Under the pieces are notes generated by a model. The model was not told where the DNA came from. It did no database searches and saw only the letters and a list, made by a program, of their open reading frames with translations. A DNA stretch of 64,000 nt from Streptococcus parasanguinis CC87K (GTDB lineage: Bacteria > Bacillota > Bacilli > Lactobacillales > Streptococcaceae): contig NZ_KI669401.1 in NCBI RefSeq assembly GCF_000507765.1, positions 853,319 to 917,318 on the forward strand. The letters are read 5' to 3'. Shown here piece after piece: positions 6,846-16,000 of this stretch. Every line of letters starts with the position of its first letter. Positions within the stretch are counted from its first letter, which is position 1. The position numbers and the translations under genes were made by a program.

Positions 6846-9251
6846 TTACCGCACTTCTGCGTTTACTTTTTCTTCTAGTGAAGCTTGGATTTTTTCCATG
6901 TAGCGTGCGACTTCTTCGTCTGTCAAGCTATCTTCTGGATTTTGGAAGGTCAGGCTGTAGGCCATAGACTTCATGCCAAGTCCCAGTTTTTCACCTGAGA
7001 AGACGTCAAAGAGTTTGATAGCTGTCAAACGTTTCACACCTGCAGCTTGAATGGCATCGACTACCTCTTGGTGAGTCACTTCTGCTTTGAGGAGAAGGGC
7101 GATATCACGGCTCACAGCTGGGAATTTAGTGATTTCCACAAAGGCTGCGGCTGGTTGAAGAGCTGCTTCAATAGCAGATAAGTTCAATTCTGCCACATAG
7201 GTTTCTGGGATATCATAAGCCTTAGCTGTTACAGGATGGACTTGTCCCAAGACCCCAATCACTTGGTCACCCAGTGAGATCAAGGCTGTCCGACCTGGGT
7301 GGAGACTCTTGATTTCTTGTGTTGCTGTATAAGTCACATCAAGACCCAAGCGAGCAAAGAGGGCTTCAAGGATTCCTTTTGCATAGAAGAAGTCAACTGG
7401 AACAGCTACAGTTTGGAAGTCTTTTTCAGCGACAAGGCCAGTTAAAGCAAAGGCAAAGCTGTTGATTTCGTTTGGCAATTCTTCTTTTGGATTACCTGTC
7501 TGTTCAAAGACTTTCCCGATCTCGTAGAGGGCCAAATCTTTGTTTTTACGAGCGACGTTGTAAGCTACGGTATCTAAGATCCCTGAGATCATATTTTGAC
7601 GGAGGACTGAACGATCCACAGTCATTGGCCACATGAGCTCTGTTAAGTTACTTGGCGCAGTTGTGAATTCCACGGCTTTTTCAGGAGTTGTCAAGGCGTA
7701 AGTAATGATTTCAGTCAAGCCTGCTCCTTCAGCAATGGTTCGAACTTGGCGACGCAATTTTTGAGTTGCTGTCAATTCACCTGCTGTCCCGTCATCTTTT
7801 GGAAGGGTTGCTGGTAATTTGTCATAACCGTAAATCCGAGCGATTTCTTCAAAGAGGTCCGCTTCAATGGTGATATCCCAACGGCGACGTGGAACGCTGA
7901 CAGTAAATGCTTCAGCGTTTCCAGAAAGACCAAATCCAAGGCGACGGAAGACATCTTCGACATCCGCGTAGGAAAGCTCTGTCCCAAGAACACGGTTAAC
8001 GTCTGCAAGGGTAGAAGAAACTTCCACATCAGAAGTATCGAGCTCACCCGCTGAAACGATTCCCTTACGAACAGTTGCACCTGCAAGCTCTGCAATCATG
8101 CTTGCTGCCGCATCAAGGGCTTCATTGACGGTTGCCACATTGATCCCTTTTTCAAAACGTGAAGATGATTCAGAACGAAGGTTAAGGCGACCGCTGGTCT
8201 TACGGATCGATTTGCCATTGAAGACAGCTGCTTCTAGGACAACACGAGTAGATTTTTCAGAGATTTCTGTAGCTTCTCCACCCATAACACCTGCAAGAGC
8301 TACTGGTTTGTCAGCTACTGTAACCACGAGGTCAGTTGTTTCCAACTCACGTTCTTCCCCATCCAAGGTTACCAATTTTTCACCAGCACGCGCTTCACGC
8401 ACACGAATCACGCTTCCTTCAAAGGTATCCAAGTCAAAGGCATGCATCGGCTGACCAAAGTAAAGCAAGATATAGTTGGTCACGTCGACCACATTGTTGA
8501 TCGGACGAATGCCTTCGTTCATGAGGAGGTTTTGCAGCCATTGTGGACTTGGTGCGATGGTTACATTGTCCAAGATACGAGCAGCATAGTAAGGGGCCTT
8601 ATCTGTGTCAATGCTGACAGAAAGAGCGTCCGTTGCTACTTGGTCTGTTTCTGTTAAACTGAATTCTTTAAAGTTGACTGCCTTGTCATAGATGGCTGCC
8701 ACTTCGTGCGCTACCCCACGCATAGAAAGAGCGTCTGCACGGTTTGGAGTGATGGAAAGTTCAATAATTTCATCATCCAAGTCGAGGTAAGAGAAGACTT
8801 CATCCCCAGGAACAGCATCTTGAGGCAAGATTTGAATCCCATCTGCAAATTCTTTCGGTACAACTGAGTCAGAAATTCCCAATTCACCAAGAGAACAGAT
8901 CATTCCGAGAGATTCCAAACCACGGATTTTCCCTTTTTTGATCTTGTAGTTGTCCGCAATGCGAGCACCTGGAAGAGCCACCATAACCTTGATGCCTGCT
9001 CGCACATTTGGTGCTCCACAGACGATTTGACGGGCTTCTTCTTCACCCACATTGACTTGGCAGACATGCAAGTGTGTTTCTGGCACATCTTCACAAGACA
9101 AAATTTCTCCGACAACAATTTTTGAGAGACCAGCAGCAGGCGATTCCACACCTTCTACCTCGATCCCTGTGGTTGACATTTTTTCAGCCAACTCTTCTGA
9201 TGGCACATTCACGTCCACCAATTCTTTTAACCATTTATAACTAACTAACAT
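6846..9251 (-). CDS. pheT: Phenylalanine--tRNA ligase beta subunit
   Basis: This 801-aa protein is the beta chain of the alpha2-beta2 PheRS that charges tRNA-Phe. Visible parts are the N-terminal tRNA-binding (OB) domain around [17 protein letters not shown], the B3/B4 editing region with [16 protein letters not shown], the B5 domain and the C-terminal anticodon-binding ferredoxin-like domain ([12 protein letters not shown] onward). Length and start ([13 protein letters not shown]) match streptococcal PheT. There is no convincing Shine-Dalgarno before the ATG, and a 157-bp gap precedes it. It is the third gene after pheS and a GNAT gene and probably shares the pheS T-box transcript. Confidence 0.97.
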   Translation of the reverse strand: MLVSYKWLKELVDVNVPSEELAEKMSTTGIEVEGVESPAAGLSKIVVGEILSCEDVPETHLHVCQVNVGEEEARQIVCGAPNVRAGIKVMVALPGARIADNYKIKKGKIRGLESLGMICSLGELGISDSVVPKEFADGIQILPQDAVPGDEVFSYLDLDDEIIELSITPNRADALSMRGVAHEVAAIYDKAVNFKEFSLTETDQVATDALSVSIDTDKAPYYAARILDNVTIAPSPQWLQNLLMNEGIRPINNVVDVTNYILLYFGQPMHAFDLDTFEGSVIRVREARAGEKLVTLDGEERELETTDLVVTVADKPVALAGVMGGEATEISEKSTRVVLEAAVFNGKSIRKTSGRLNLRSESSSRFEKGINVATVNEALDAAASMIAELAGATVRKGIVSAGELDTSDVEVSSTLADVNRVLGTELSYADVEDVFRRLGFGLSGNAEAFTVSVPRRRWDITIEADLFEEIARIYGYDKLPATLPKDDGTAGELTATQKLRRQVRTIAEGAGLTEIITYALTTPEKAVEFTTAPSNLTELMWPMTVDRSVLRQNMISGILDTVAYNVARKNKDLALYEIGKVFEQTGNPKEELPNEINSFAFALTGLVAEKDFQTVAVPVDFFYAKGILEALFARLGLDVTYTATQEIKSLHPGRTALISLGDQVIGVLGQVHPVTAKAYDIPETYVAELNLSAIEAALQPAAAFVEITKFPAVSRDIALLLKAEVTHQEVVDAIQAAGVKRLTAIKLFDVFSGEKLGLGMKSMAYSLTFQNPEDSLTDEEVARYMEKIQASLEEKVNAEVR

Positions 9252-9408
9252 ATGTAAGATACCAAGGGCTAAGCTGAAATCTAGATAGTTTTCCTAGATC
9301 TCCATCCACCCTCGTTTTGATCCTTTCATTTTGTGTTTTCCAGCTCGAGGCTAGCTTAGGTAGGTCCCATAACCTCCCCTTCTCTAGAATAGAAGTTTCT
9401 CGTTCCTT

Positions 9409-9924
9409 CTAGATCAATTTCTTTCTCAACAACCAGTCTGTATCCACGGTATCTCCTGTGATATACTGGTGTTCACTAAATCGTTCAAATCCAAAGCGAT
9501 AGTAAAAATCTTGCGCCTTAAAGTTGCGTTCCCAGACGCCTAGCCAAGCCCACTCAAAGCCACGGCTCTTGGCTTGATCCAGCGCAAAGGTAAACATTTC
9601 CTTGCCAAAACCAGCCCCATGAAATTCCTTTTTGACATAGATCCGTTGGATCTCAAAGGACTTGTCCATCTCTACTGGCTCGGTCTGTGCTTGGTCCCAG
9701 TTGATCTTGAGAAAACCACAGATTTCTTGTTCTTCATTGAGGACAAAATAGGTTTCGGATTCTGGATCTAGCAGATCTTTCTCAATTTGCTCCAAAGAGA
9801 GCACTGTAGAGAAGTAATCTTCCAAATCTTTCTCAACAATGTAGGGACCAAAGGTATCCCGATAAGTTTCCACCTCTAGGTCACGTAAGGTCTGTGCCTG
9901 GTCGATTTTTACTCTAACTAACAT
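9409..9924 (-). CDS. GNAT-family N-acetyltransferase within the phe operon
   Basis: A 171-aa acetyltransferase with the GNAT acetyl-CoA motif RIYVKKEFHGAGFGKEMFTF (about residues 93-112) followed by WLGVWERNFKAQDFYYRFGF. It starts 2 bp after the pheS stop, so it is co-transcribed under the Phe T-box. As I recall, the same arrangement exists in pneumococcus, so it is conserved in the genus. A role in acetylating a tRNA, an aminoacyl compound or the synthetase is conceivable, but nothing in the sequence identifies the substrate. Confidence 0.9.
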   Translation of the reverse strand: MLVRVKIDQAQTLRDLEVETYRDTFGPYIVEKDLEDYFSTVLSLEQIEKDLLDPESETYFVLNEEQEICGFLKINWDQAQTEPVEMDKSFEIQRIYVKKEFHGAGFGKEMFTFALDQAKSRGFEWAWLGVWERNFKAQDFYYRFGFERFSEHQYITGDTVDTDWLLRKKLI

Positions 9925-9926
9925 GA

Positions 9927-10973
9927 TTATTTAAACTGTTCTGAGAAGCGAACATCTCCTTGATAGAAGCCACGGATATCATTGATTCCGTAACGAAGCA
10001 TAGCCACACGCTCTTGACCAAGTCCAAAGGCAAATCCTGAATAAACTGTTGGGTCAATACCACTCATCTCAAGGACGCGTGGGTGAACCATACCGGCTCC
10101 CATGATTTCAATCCAACCAGTTTTCTTACATACGTTACATCCAGCTCCACCACATTTGAAGCAAGAAACGTCCACCTCTACCGATGGCTCGGTAAATGGG
10201 AAGTAAGAAGGACGAAGACGGATTTGACGTTCTGCACCAAACATCTTTTGCACGATCAATTGTAGCGTTCCTTGAAGGTCTGCCATAGAAATGTTCTTCC
10301 CAACAACCAAACCTTCGATCTGATGGAACTGGTGGCTGTGGGTCGCATCATCTGTATCCCGACGGAAAACACGCCCTGGAGAGATCATCTTCAATGGTCC
10401 CTTGCTAAAGTCATGAGCATCCATCGCCCGCGCCTGTACAGGTGAGGTATGGGTCCGAAGTAAGATTTCTTCTGTGATATAGAAGGTATCCTGCATATCC
10501 CGCGCAGGGTGATCTTTAGGCAGATTCATGCGTTCAAAGTTGTAGTAGTCTTGCTCCACTTCGAAGCCGTCCACGACTTGGTAGCCCATCCCGATAAAGA
10601 TATCTTCGATTTCTTCACTAGTTTGGGTCAAGATATGACGGTAACCACTAGCAACCGGACGACCGGGAAGGGTCACATCGATGCTTTCGCTAGCTAGTTT
10701 CGCTTGGACTTTCTTTTCTTCCAAGAGTTTGGTTGTTTCTTCAAAAGCAGCCGTCAAGACATCGCGAGCTTCATTAACGTGTTTCCCGATAACCGGACGC
10801 ATTTCAGCAGAGACATCTTTCATCCCTTTGAGAATCTCAGTCAGAGATCCTTTTTTCCCAAGGACAGAGACCCGTAGTTCTTGCAATTCTTTTTCATTTT
10901 CAGCAGAAATCTGCTTCAAAGCTGCCAGCGTTTCTTCACGAAGCGCTTTTAATTGTTCTTCAATCGTTGACAT
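9927..10973 (-). CDS. pheS: Phenylalanine--tRNA ligase alpha subunit
   Basis: A 348-aa catalytic subunit of PheRS. The N-terminal coiled coil (residues about 1-85), the class II motif 2 region ([14 protein letters not shown]) and motif 3 ([14 protein letters not shown], near 318) are all present, together with a [17 protein letters not shown] insert with four Cys that is typical of bacterial PheS. The start is preceded by GGAGGAA. Expression should be induced by uncharged tRNA-Phe through the leader T-box. Confidence 0.97.
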   Translation of the reverse strand: MSTIEEQLKALREETLAALKQISAENEKELQELRVSVLGKKGSLTEILKGMKDVSAEMRPVIGKHVNEARDVLTAAFEETTKLLEEKKVQAKLASESIDVTLPGRPVASGYRHILTQTSEEIEDIFIGMGYQVVDGFEVEQDYYNFERMNLPKDHPARDMQDTFYITEEILLRTHTSPVQARAMDAHDFSKGPLKMISPGRVFRRDTDDATHSHQFHQIEGLVVGKNISMADLQGTLQLIVQKMFGAERQIRLRPSYFPFTEPSVEVDVSCFKCGGAGCNVCKKTGWIEIMGAGMVHPRVLEMSGIDPTVYSGFAFGLGQERVAMLRYGINDIRGFYQGDVRFSEQFK

Positions 10974-10984
10974 ATTTCCTCCAT

Positions 10985-11205
10985 CATGGTCCCTCTACAG
11001 ACATAGAAAAAACCACGCGCCAACACCCTCATTCGGAGCGTTGACACGCGGTACCATCCGTTTTTATCTGTAAACCAGACCTTAATTTCTAAATCCTTTA
11101 CGCAAGTGAATTCACTCAGCTTTCATGCAAAGAGCTTTCAGTCACGGCCCTTCTCCCTGTCGCACTTCCCTTGAGATACTAGTCTTGCAGATTTCTATTC
11201 GATTA
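10985..11205 (-). ncRNA. T-box leader RNA of pheS-GNAT-pheT
   Basis: The minus strand contains the T-box core GGATGGTACCGCG (about 11047-11059) followed by a terminator-type hairpin in which GTTGGCGCG and related bases pair with the T-box side, ending in TTTTTT just before pheS. Upstream is a stem I region, with a candidate specifier UUC (Phe) in GTGAATTCAC (specifier at 11108-11110). Uncharged tRNA-Phe would stabilise the antiterminator and permit transcription. Core and position are directly visible; the exact specifier is inferred. Confidence 0.85.
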
Positions 11206-11211
11206 CTATCT

Positions 11212-11240
11212 AGTTTAGCAGATTTTTTGTTAAAAAACAA
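11212..11240 (-). promoter_or_regulatory. Promoter of the pheS T-box transcript
   Basis: Minus strand: TTGTTT (11235-11240), 17-bp spacer, TAAACT (11212-11217), directly upstream of the T-box leader. Confidence 0.55.
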
Positions 11241-11287
11241 GTTAGATGAGACTAATTTCAATAGACAAAGGAACAAGAGGCAGTACA

Positions 11288-11707
11288 TTATCTATTTGCC
11301 TTGTCTGTTTCATCTGCTTGCCTTTTCAATAGAAGAGTGGTTGCTTGGTTAAAACCATCACACCAGTTATACCATTTTGCTTCATACTCATCTTGAGGTA
11401 AGATACGATGTTTTAAATCCAAAACAGAGGATATCTTTCTTTCCTCGCAAGCTTGCGCATAGAGATGATAGAGTTCATCACCACCGTCTCTATCAAACTC
11501 AACAGAAATCGTATCCCGACCTGCCAATAAAGCCTGATAAGCCCTGTGATGCCCGTCTGTAATCAAGAAGCGATTTCCAAATGCAAGAACACTAATTGGA
11601 TCCACATTGATGATGTCTACCGACTGATCCAGCATCTGGATAGCTTGTAACTTCTTTTCTGATAAATATAGTTGGGTCGGATGAAGATCTGTTATCTTAA
11701 CTTCCAT
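11288..11707 (-). CDS. ParB/Srx-like domain protein
   Basis: A 139-aa protein; the start MEVKITDLHP is chosen because GAGGAG lies just upstream. Residues about 10-75 resemble the ParB N-terminal/sulfiredoxin fold, with the characteristic FLITDGHHRAYQALLAG box (equivalent of the GxxRxxA/GHHR motif). The C-terminal half (WYNWCDGFNQATTLLLK) is not recognisable. There is no HTH, so it is not a chromosome-partition ParB. Neighbours give no functional hint. It could be a small-molecule kinase or nuclease-like enzyme of the ParB-like superfamily. Confidence 0.75.
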   Translation of the reverse strand: MEVKITDLHPTQLYLSEKKLQAIQMLDQSVDIINVDPISVLAFGNRFLITDGHHRAYQALLAGRDTISVEFDRDGGDELYHLYAQACEERKISSVLDLKHRILPQDEYEAKWYNWCDGFNQATTLLLKRQADETDKANR

Positions 11708-11830
11708 ATCTTTCTCCTCTACCATGAGTAACATAGTTGGTCATGAGCACTGGTAGACATTTTTAAAGGTCACGATTTAAAGACCTGCCAAAGCCAAATT
11801 CCCCTGCCATTCTTGTGATTCGTTTCCTTT

Positions 11831-12832
11831 TTATTTAATGACTTGTCCAGCATCTTTCAAGACAGATTCTGGAATAGTAATGCCCAATTCATCTGCGACT
11901 TTTTTATTGATGACAGATTTTCCTTGGCTAAAGATTTCAACAGGTGTATCCGCAGGTTTTTGACCTTTCAAGATCTTCGCAGCCATTTTACCAGTTGCTA
12001 CTCCAAGATCATGTTGGTCGACAACGACTGAACCAAGACCACCAGCTTCTACCATAGCTGTCGCACTTGGGAAGATTGGTTTTTTAGCTGTTTTGTTAGC
12101 TTCGACAACAGTTGAGAAGGCTGAAGCGATGGTATTGTCGATTGGAACCCAGATGGCATCGACTTTGCCTGACATTACAGACACAGTGGAAGCAATTTCG
12201 TTTGTAGAAGGAACAGAATAAGGAACGACCTTGTAGCCTGATTTTTCAGCCAATTTTGTAAATTCTTCTACTTGAGATTTTGAGTTATCTTCACTGGTTG
12301 AGTACAGGATCCCAATTGTTTTCACGTTCGGAGTCAATTCTTTGATTAATTTCAACTGTTGCTCAGTTGGATTGTGGTCAGATACCCCAGTGATATTGCC
12401 ACCTGGTTTTTTCAAATCTTTGACCAAGTTTGCGCCGACCGGATCAGTGACAGCTCCCATAACGATGGGTTTGTCTTTTGTTGCACTAGCCAATCCTTGA
12501 GCAGATGGAGTTGCAATTCCAATCAAGACTTGGTTATCCTTGTCTACCAATTGTTTACTCATGGTTGCAACTTTGTTTTGGTCGCCTTCAGCATTAAGGA
12601 AATCAATGTCCACTTTATCCTTATCATAACCTTCTTCAGCCAAACCATCTTGAATTCCCTTGTAGATCAAGTCAAGCGAAGGGTGGCTGACCAGCTGTAA
12701 GACCCCAACTTTAGCCTTTTCATTGCTGCTTGCTGCCTTGTTGTCTTTGCCTGCTGTAGCTGAATAGATCGCTGTCCCAATGACTGCTGCTGCAATCAAA
12801 CCAATAATTCCCATTAAACGTTTATTTTTCAT
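11831..12832 (-). CDS. trpX: ABC substrate-binding protein, tryptophan-uptake (TrpX) type
   Basis: A 333-aa type I periplasmic-binding fold protein with an N-terminal membrane anchor (GIIGLIAAAVIGTAIYSATA, about residues 9-28) and no lipobox Cys. The body starts at VGVLQLVSHPSLDLIYKGI and includes GAVTDPVGANLV and NITGVSDHNPTEQQL, as in the ABC_sub_bind (DUF534) family. The Trp T-box leader upstream strongly supports tryptophan or a precursor as substrate. The permease and ATPase genes that follow trpX in pneumococcus, as I recall, are absent here: the next gene is the ParB-like one. Confidence 0.85.
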   Translation of the reverse strand: MKNKRLMGIIGLIAAAVIGTAIYSATAGKDNKAASSNEKAKVGVLQLVSHPSLDLIYKGIQDGLAEEGYDKDKVDIDFLNAEGDQNKVATMSKQLVDKDNQVLIGIATPSAQGLASATKDKPIVMGAVTDPVGANLVKDLKKPGGNITGVSDHNPTEQQLKLIKELTPNVKTIGILYSTSEDNSKSQVEEFTKLAEKSGYKVVPYSVPSTNEIASTVSVMSGKVDAIWVPIDNTIASAFSTVVEANKTAKKPIFPSATAMVEAGGLGSVVVDQHDLGVATGKMAAKILKGQKPADTPVEIFSQGKSVINKKVADELGITIPESVLKDAGQVIK

Positions 12833-12939
12833 TTTTAATACCTCTTCTATTTTTCATTTTCTTCTTTTTTTCCATCATCTAAAGACTGCGACGCCATCGT
12901 TTCTTCATATCTTTTCTCCCTTCTCATCTAAAACAAAAA

Positions 12940-13185
12940 ACACGCCCACACATAGCAAAAGCTATGTGAGGACGTGTCATCGCGGTGCCACCTCACTTAT
13001 GGGAAAAGGATAGTCTCCCCCATATCTCTGTCTTGTCTAGCAACAAGTTGCACGATAAGGTGTGCCAACCGAATTTTTATTGTTTCAAATTCATCTCATC
13101 ATTAGTCCAATTTCATAAACTGCCGCTACCCACTCTCAGCAACCGTGGGCTCTCTTGAAACTTTCATTTACTACTTTTCTAATTT
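12940..13185 (-). ncRNA. Tryptophan T-box leader RNA of trpX
   Basis: The minus strand reads, in order, a stem I region with AGAGAG and GAGAGTGGG, a specifier-loop segment GAAATTGGACTA whose UGG (13107-13109) is the Trp codon, the T-box core GAGGTGGCACCGCG (about 12978-12994), and a long terminator hairpin ACACGTCCTCACATAG/CTATGTG...CGTGT followed by TTTTTT (about 12942-12985). All canonical parts are directly visible. Confidence 0.92.
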
Positions 13186-13190
13186 CTTAC

Positions 13191-13219
13191 ATTTTAAAAT
13201 TTTCTTTCAAAAATGTCAA
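13191..13219 (-). promoter_or_regulatory. Promoter of the trpX T-box transcript
   Basis: Minus strand: consensus TTGACA (13214-13219), 17-bp spacer, TAAAAT (13191-13196). With the T-box it fills most of the 525-bp region between trpX and rqcH. Confidence 0.8.
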
Positions 13220-13313
13220 TACTTTTTCTGCATTTTTTTGAAAACGTTCGCATTTTCTCTTCATTTTCTATTGAACAGCTTCTAGCTTCTCTCTGGGATT
13301 TCCGCTCTAATTT

Positions 13314-13322
13314 TGATATAAT
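13314..13322 (+). promoter_or_regulatory. Extended -10 promoter of rqcH
   Basis: TGATATAAT (TGn extended -10; TATAAT at 13317-13322), 35 bp before the start codon, with no strong -35. Confidence 0.55.
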
Positions 13323-13357
13323 TTACTAGAATAAACGCTAGAATGATGAGGAATCCC

Positions 13358-15019
13358 ATGTCTTTTGATGGATTTTTTTTACACCATATGGTGCAAGAAT
13401 TGAAGGCCGAACTCTTGAGTGGCCGCATTCAAAAAATTAACCAACCCTTCGAGCAAGAATTGGTGCTCCAAATCCGAGGCAATCGAAAAAACCAAAAACT
13501 CTTGCTCTCTGCCCATTCTGTCTTCGGACGGATCCAACGGACCCAGACCAACTTTGAAAATCCTGCCTTTCCCAATACCTTTATTATGGTCATGCGCAAA
13601 TATCTTCAAGGCGCTGTCATTGAAGGGATTGAGCAAATGGAAAACGACCGGATTCTTGAAATCCGTGTCTCCAATAAAAACGAAATTGGAGATGCCATTT
13701 CTGTCAGCCTCATGATCGAAATCATGGGCAAGCACAGTAATATTATTCTCCTGGACCGCACCAGCAATAAAATCATCGAAGCCATTAAACATGTCGGCTT
13801 CTCACAAAATAGCTACCGGACCATTCTCCCTGGATCGACCTATGTAGCGCCTCCGAAAACAGACGCGGTTAATCCTTTTACAATTGGAGATGAAGCCCTT
13901 TTTGCCCTTCTTCACAAGGAAGAGTTAAGCCCAAAGAACCTTCAAAAATGTTTCCAAGGTTTGGGGCGAGATACGTCTCAAGAATTGGCCAAGCGACTTG
14001 AGACGGATGAAAAATTAAAAACCTTCCGTGCCTTTTTCCAAGCTCCAACTGAGCCTCGCCTAACGACCAAATCCTTCTCGGCTATCCCCTTTGCAGATGC
14101 GACCAATCAAACCTTTGAAACACTTTCCGATCTGCTGGATGACTATTACCGAGACAAGGCTGAGCGCGATCGGGTGCAACAACAGGCCAGTGAATTGATC
14201 CGCAAGGTCGAAAACGATCTTGAAAAGAACCGAAAAAAATTAGCCAAACAAGAAGCTGAGTTAGCGGCGACCGACAATGCGGAAGAATTCCGCCAAAAAG
14301 GAGAATTGCTGACAACCTTCCTCCATCAGGTACCAAACGACCAAGACCAGGTTGTTTTAGATAATTACTATACCAATGAACCGATCACCATCCAACTCAA
14401 CAAGGCCCTGACTCCCAATCAAAATGCCCAACGCTACTTCAAACGCTACCAGAAGTTAAAAGAAGCCGTAAAACATTTGACCATCCTCATTCAAGAAACC
14501 AAGGAAACCATTTCTTATCTTGAAACGGTTGAAACAGCCCTTTCTCAAGCGAGCCTGGCTGAGGTGGCAGAGATTCGAGAAGAGCTAATCCAGACCGGCT
14601 TTATCAAACGGCGCAACCGTGAAAAAATTCATAAACGGAAAAAACCTGAGAAATACCTGGCGAGTGATGGAAAGACTATCATTTTAGTGGGTCGCAATAA
14701 TCTGCAAAACGATGAACTGACCTTTAAAATCGCTAAAAAAGACGAGCTCTGGTTCCATGCCAAAGATATCCCAGGCAGCCACGTCGTCATTACCGGAAAT
14801 CTCGATCCAACAGATGAAGTGAAAACCGACGCTGCAGAATTGGCCGCCTACTATTCCAAGGCCCGTCTCTCAAACCTGGTCCAAGTAGATATGATCGAAG
14901 CTAAGAAACTCAATAAACCAACTGGTGGAAAGCCCGGCTTTGTCACCTACACAGGCCAGAAGACTCTGCGGGTCACCCCAGAAGAAGAAAAAATCAAAGC
15001 CATGAAACTAACGGACTGA
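13358..15019 (+). CDS. rqcH: Rqc2/RqcH-type ribosome quality control factor (PavA/FbpA)
   Basis: A 553-aa NFACT-family protein. RqcH binds stalled 50S-peptidyl-tRNA and adds C-terminal Ala tails; the streptococcal orthologue is also known as PavA/FBP54, a fibronectin-binding adherence factor. Visible parts: NFACT-N (MSFDGFFLHH to about residue 240), a coiled-coil middle (about 255-400), and the NFACT-R domain with the conserved DELWFHAKDIPGSHVVI (about 465-481). Start chosen at the ATG after GATGAGGAA rather than the ATG 15 bp earlier. It has no signal peptide, consistent with a primary cytoplasmic role. Confidence 0.95.
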   Translation: MSFDGFFLHHMVQELKAELLSGRIQKINQPFEQELVLQIRGNRKNQKLLLSAHSVFGRIQRTQTNFENPAFPNTFIMVMRKYLQGAVIEGIEQMENDRILEIRVSNKNEIGDAISVSLMIEIMGKHSNIILLDRTSNKIIEAIKHVGFSQNSYRTILPGSTYVAPPKTDAVNPFTIGDEALFALLHKEELSPKNLQKCFQGLGRDTSQELAKRLETDEKLKTFRAFFQAPTEPRLTTKSFSAIPFADATNQTFETLSDLLDDYYRDKAERDRVQQQASELIRKVENDLEKNRKKLAKQEAELAATDNAEEFRQKGELLTTFLHQVPNDQDQVVLDNYYTNEPITIQLNKALTPNQNAQRYFKRYQKLKEAVKHLTILIQETKETISYLETVETALSQASLAEVAEIREELIQTGFIKRRNREKIHKRKKPEKYLASDGKTIILVGRNNLQNDELTFKIAKKDELWFHAKDIPGSHVVITGNLDPTDEVKTDAAELAAYYSKARLSNLVQVDMIEAKKLNKPTGGKPGFVTYTGQKTLRVTPEEEKIKAMKLTD

Positions 15020-15030
15020 TTTCAAAAATA

Positions 15031-15211
15031 AAAGAGAGTGGGACAGAAATCGGTAATTCGTTAGAATTCGATTTCGTCGTCCCACCTCCGCACAGTTGAG
15101 TAGGGCTGTAAAAGCTGATGAAATCAGCGTAGTAGAGCCCACTCAACCACTGCGTCTTGCTCGACAATCCAAAAATAATTGAGAGGCTAGGACTTTTGTC
15201 CCAGCCTCTTT
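15031..15211. repeat. MITE-like intergenic repeat with 20-bp imperfect terminal inverted repeats
   Basis: Left end AAAGAGAGTGGGACAGAAAT (15031-15050) is the near-inverse of the right end at 15192-15211 (four mismatches in 20). Between them are further short inverted repeats (CGGTAATTCG...CGATTTCGTCG; GAGTAGGGCT...AGAGCCCACTC). It lies in the 192-bp gap between rqcH and budA and carries no ORF. I recall similar GAGTGGGACAGAAAT sequences in other streptococci, so it is probably a dispersed family. Confidence 0.65.
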
Positions 15212-15215
15212 TTAT
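15183..15215 (+). terminator. Terminator formed by the right end of the repeat
   Basis: GAGGCTAGGAC pairs with GTCCCAGCCTC (one mismatch) around TTTT, followed by TTTTT. It can terminate rqcH transcription; the element appears to have been recruited as the terminator. Confidence 0.8.
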
Positions 15216-15928
15216 TCTGCTTTATTGATGTCTTCTTTGACCTCATCAACATTGAATTTGGCAAAGAGGTACTGACGGTCTTGAACTGGGAAACGTTGAT
15301 CCAGCTGATCGATGGCTCCCACCTCTACAATCCCTTCTGTGATGACAAAATCCATGACATGGCCACCAAAGGTGTGGTCATCTGAAATAAAGTGCAAATG
15401 ATAACCAGCCACGCTCACGCCATGGAAAATTTCTGGTGTCCAAAAACCGACGATGGTTCCAGTGACATTTTCCCGTGTATACTCTGGCTGATGGGTTGCA
15501 ACCTCTGCAAACTTCATCTCTGGTGTTGATTTTGGAATCATACGGACATGCATCTTGGCAAAGTCACCACGAATCTTAATGGAGCGGAAAAGATTTTCCC
15601 CATCGTAATAAGATTCAATACGGGCTTCCAATTCCTCGTCCGTCATTTCAAAGCGTTGGCGGAAAATGACTTCTGCTTGGTGAGGGACGACTGCTGCATA
15701 GGGAACCTTGGCATCCGGAGAAACTTCGACTATTTCAGGATGGTCCCCTGATCCCTTGGCCTGATATGCCTTACCATCTAATACGATCAACTCTCCATCA
15801 ATAGAATCAAGCGTCCCAACTCCTAGATCTCCGTATTCCAAGAGTTCTCCAATCGTAAATGAACCCCCGTACAGACCCGCCATTAGGGCACCTAAGGTAT
15901 TGTATTGAAAAAGTTTCACTGGTTCCAT
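15212..15928 (-). CDS. budA: Alpha-acetolactate decarboxylase
   Basis: A 238-aa cytoplasmic enzyme converting 2-acetolactate to acetoin with CO2 release. It matches the family over its full length, including the zinc ligands His177, His179 and His190 (GYHLHF, then FGGH) with the spacing known for the Brevibacillus enzyme, and VGTLDSIDGELIVLDG near the N-terminus. Ribosome site GAGGAG. No acetolactate synthase gene is adjacent, so here it is a solitary gene that diverts pyruvate-derived acetolactate to neutral acetoin or controls branched-chain precursor pools. Confidence 0.95.
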   Translation of the reverse strand: MEPVKLFQYNTLGALMAGLYGGSFTIGELLEYGDLGVGTLDSIDGELIVLDGKAYQAKGSGDHPEIVEVSPDAKVPYAAVVPHQAEVIFRQRFEMTDEELEARIESYYDGENLFRSIKIRGDFAKMHVRMIPKSTPEMKFAEVATHQPEYTRENVTGTIVGFWTPEIFHGVSVAGYHLHFISDDHTFGGHVMDFVITEGIVEVGAIDQLDQRFPVQDRQYLFAKFNVDEVKEDINKAE

Positions 15929-16000
15929 GTTTTTCTCTCCTCATTCTATCTTCTACCAGTATACCACAAACTATTCCGAATCTTCACGATATGGTTTTGA

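Noticed and set aside
11735..11830. Remnant of trpY/trpZ after trpX
   Set aside because: Translation in all frames gave nothing resembling a permease or ABC ATPase.
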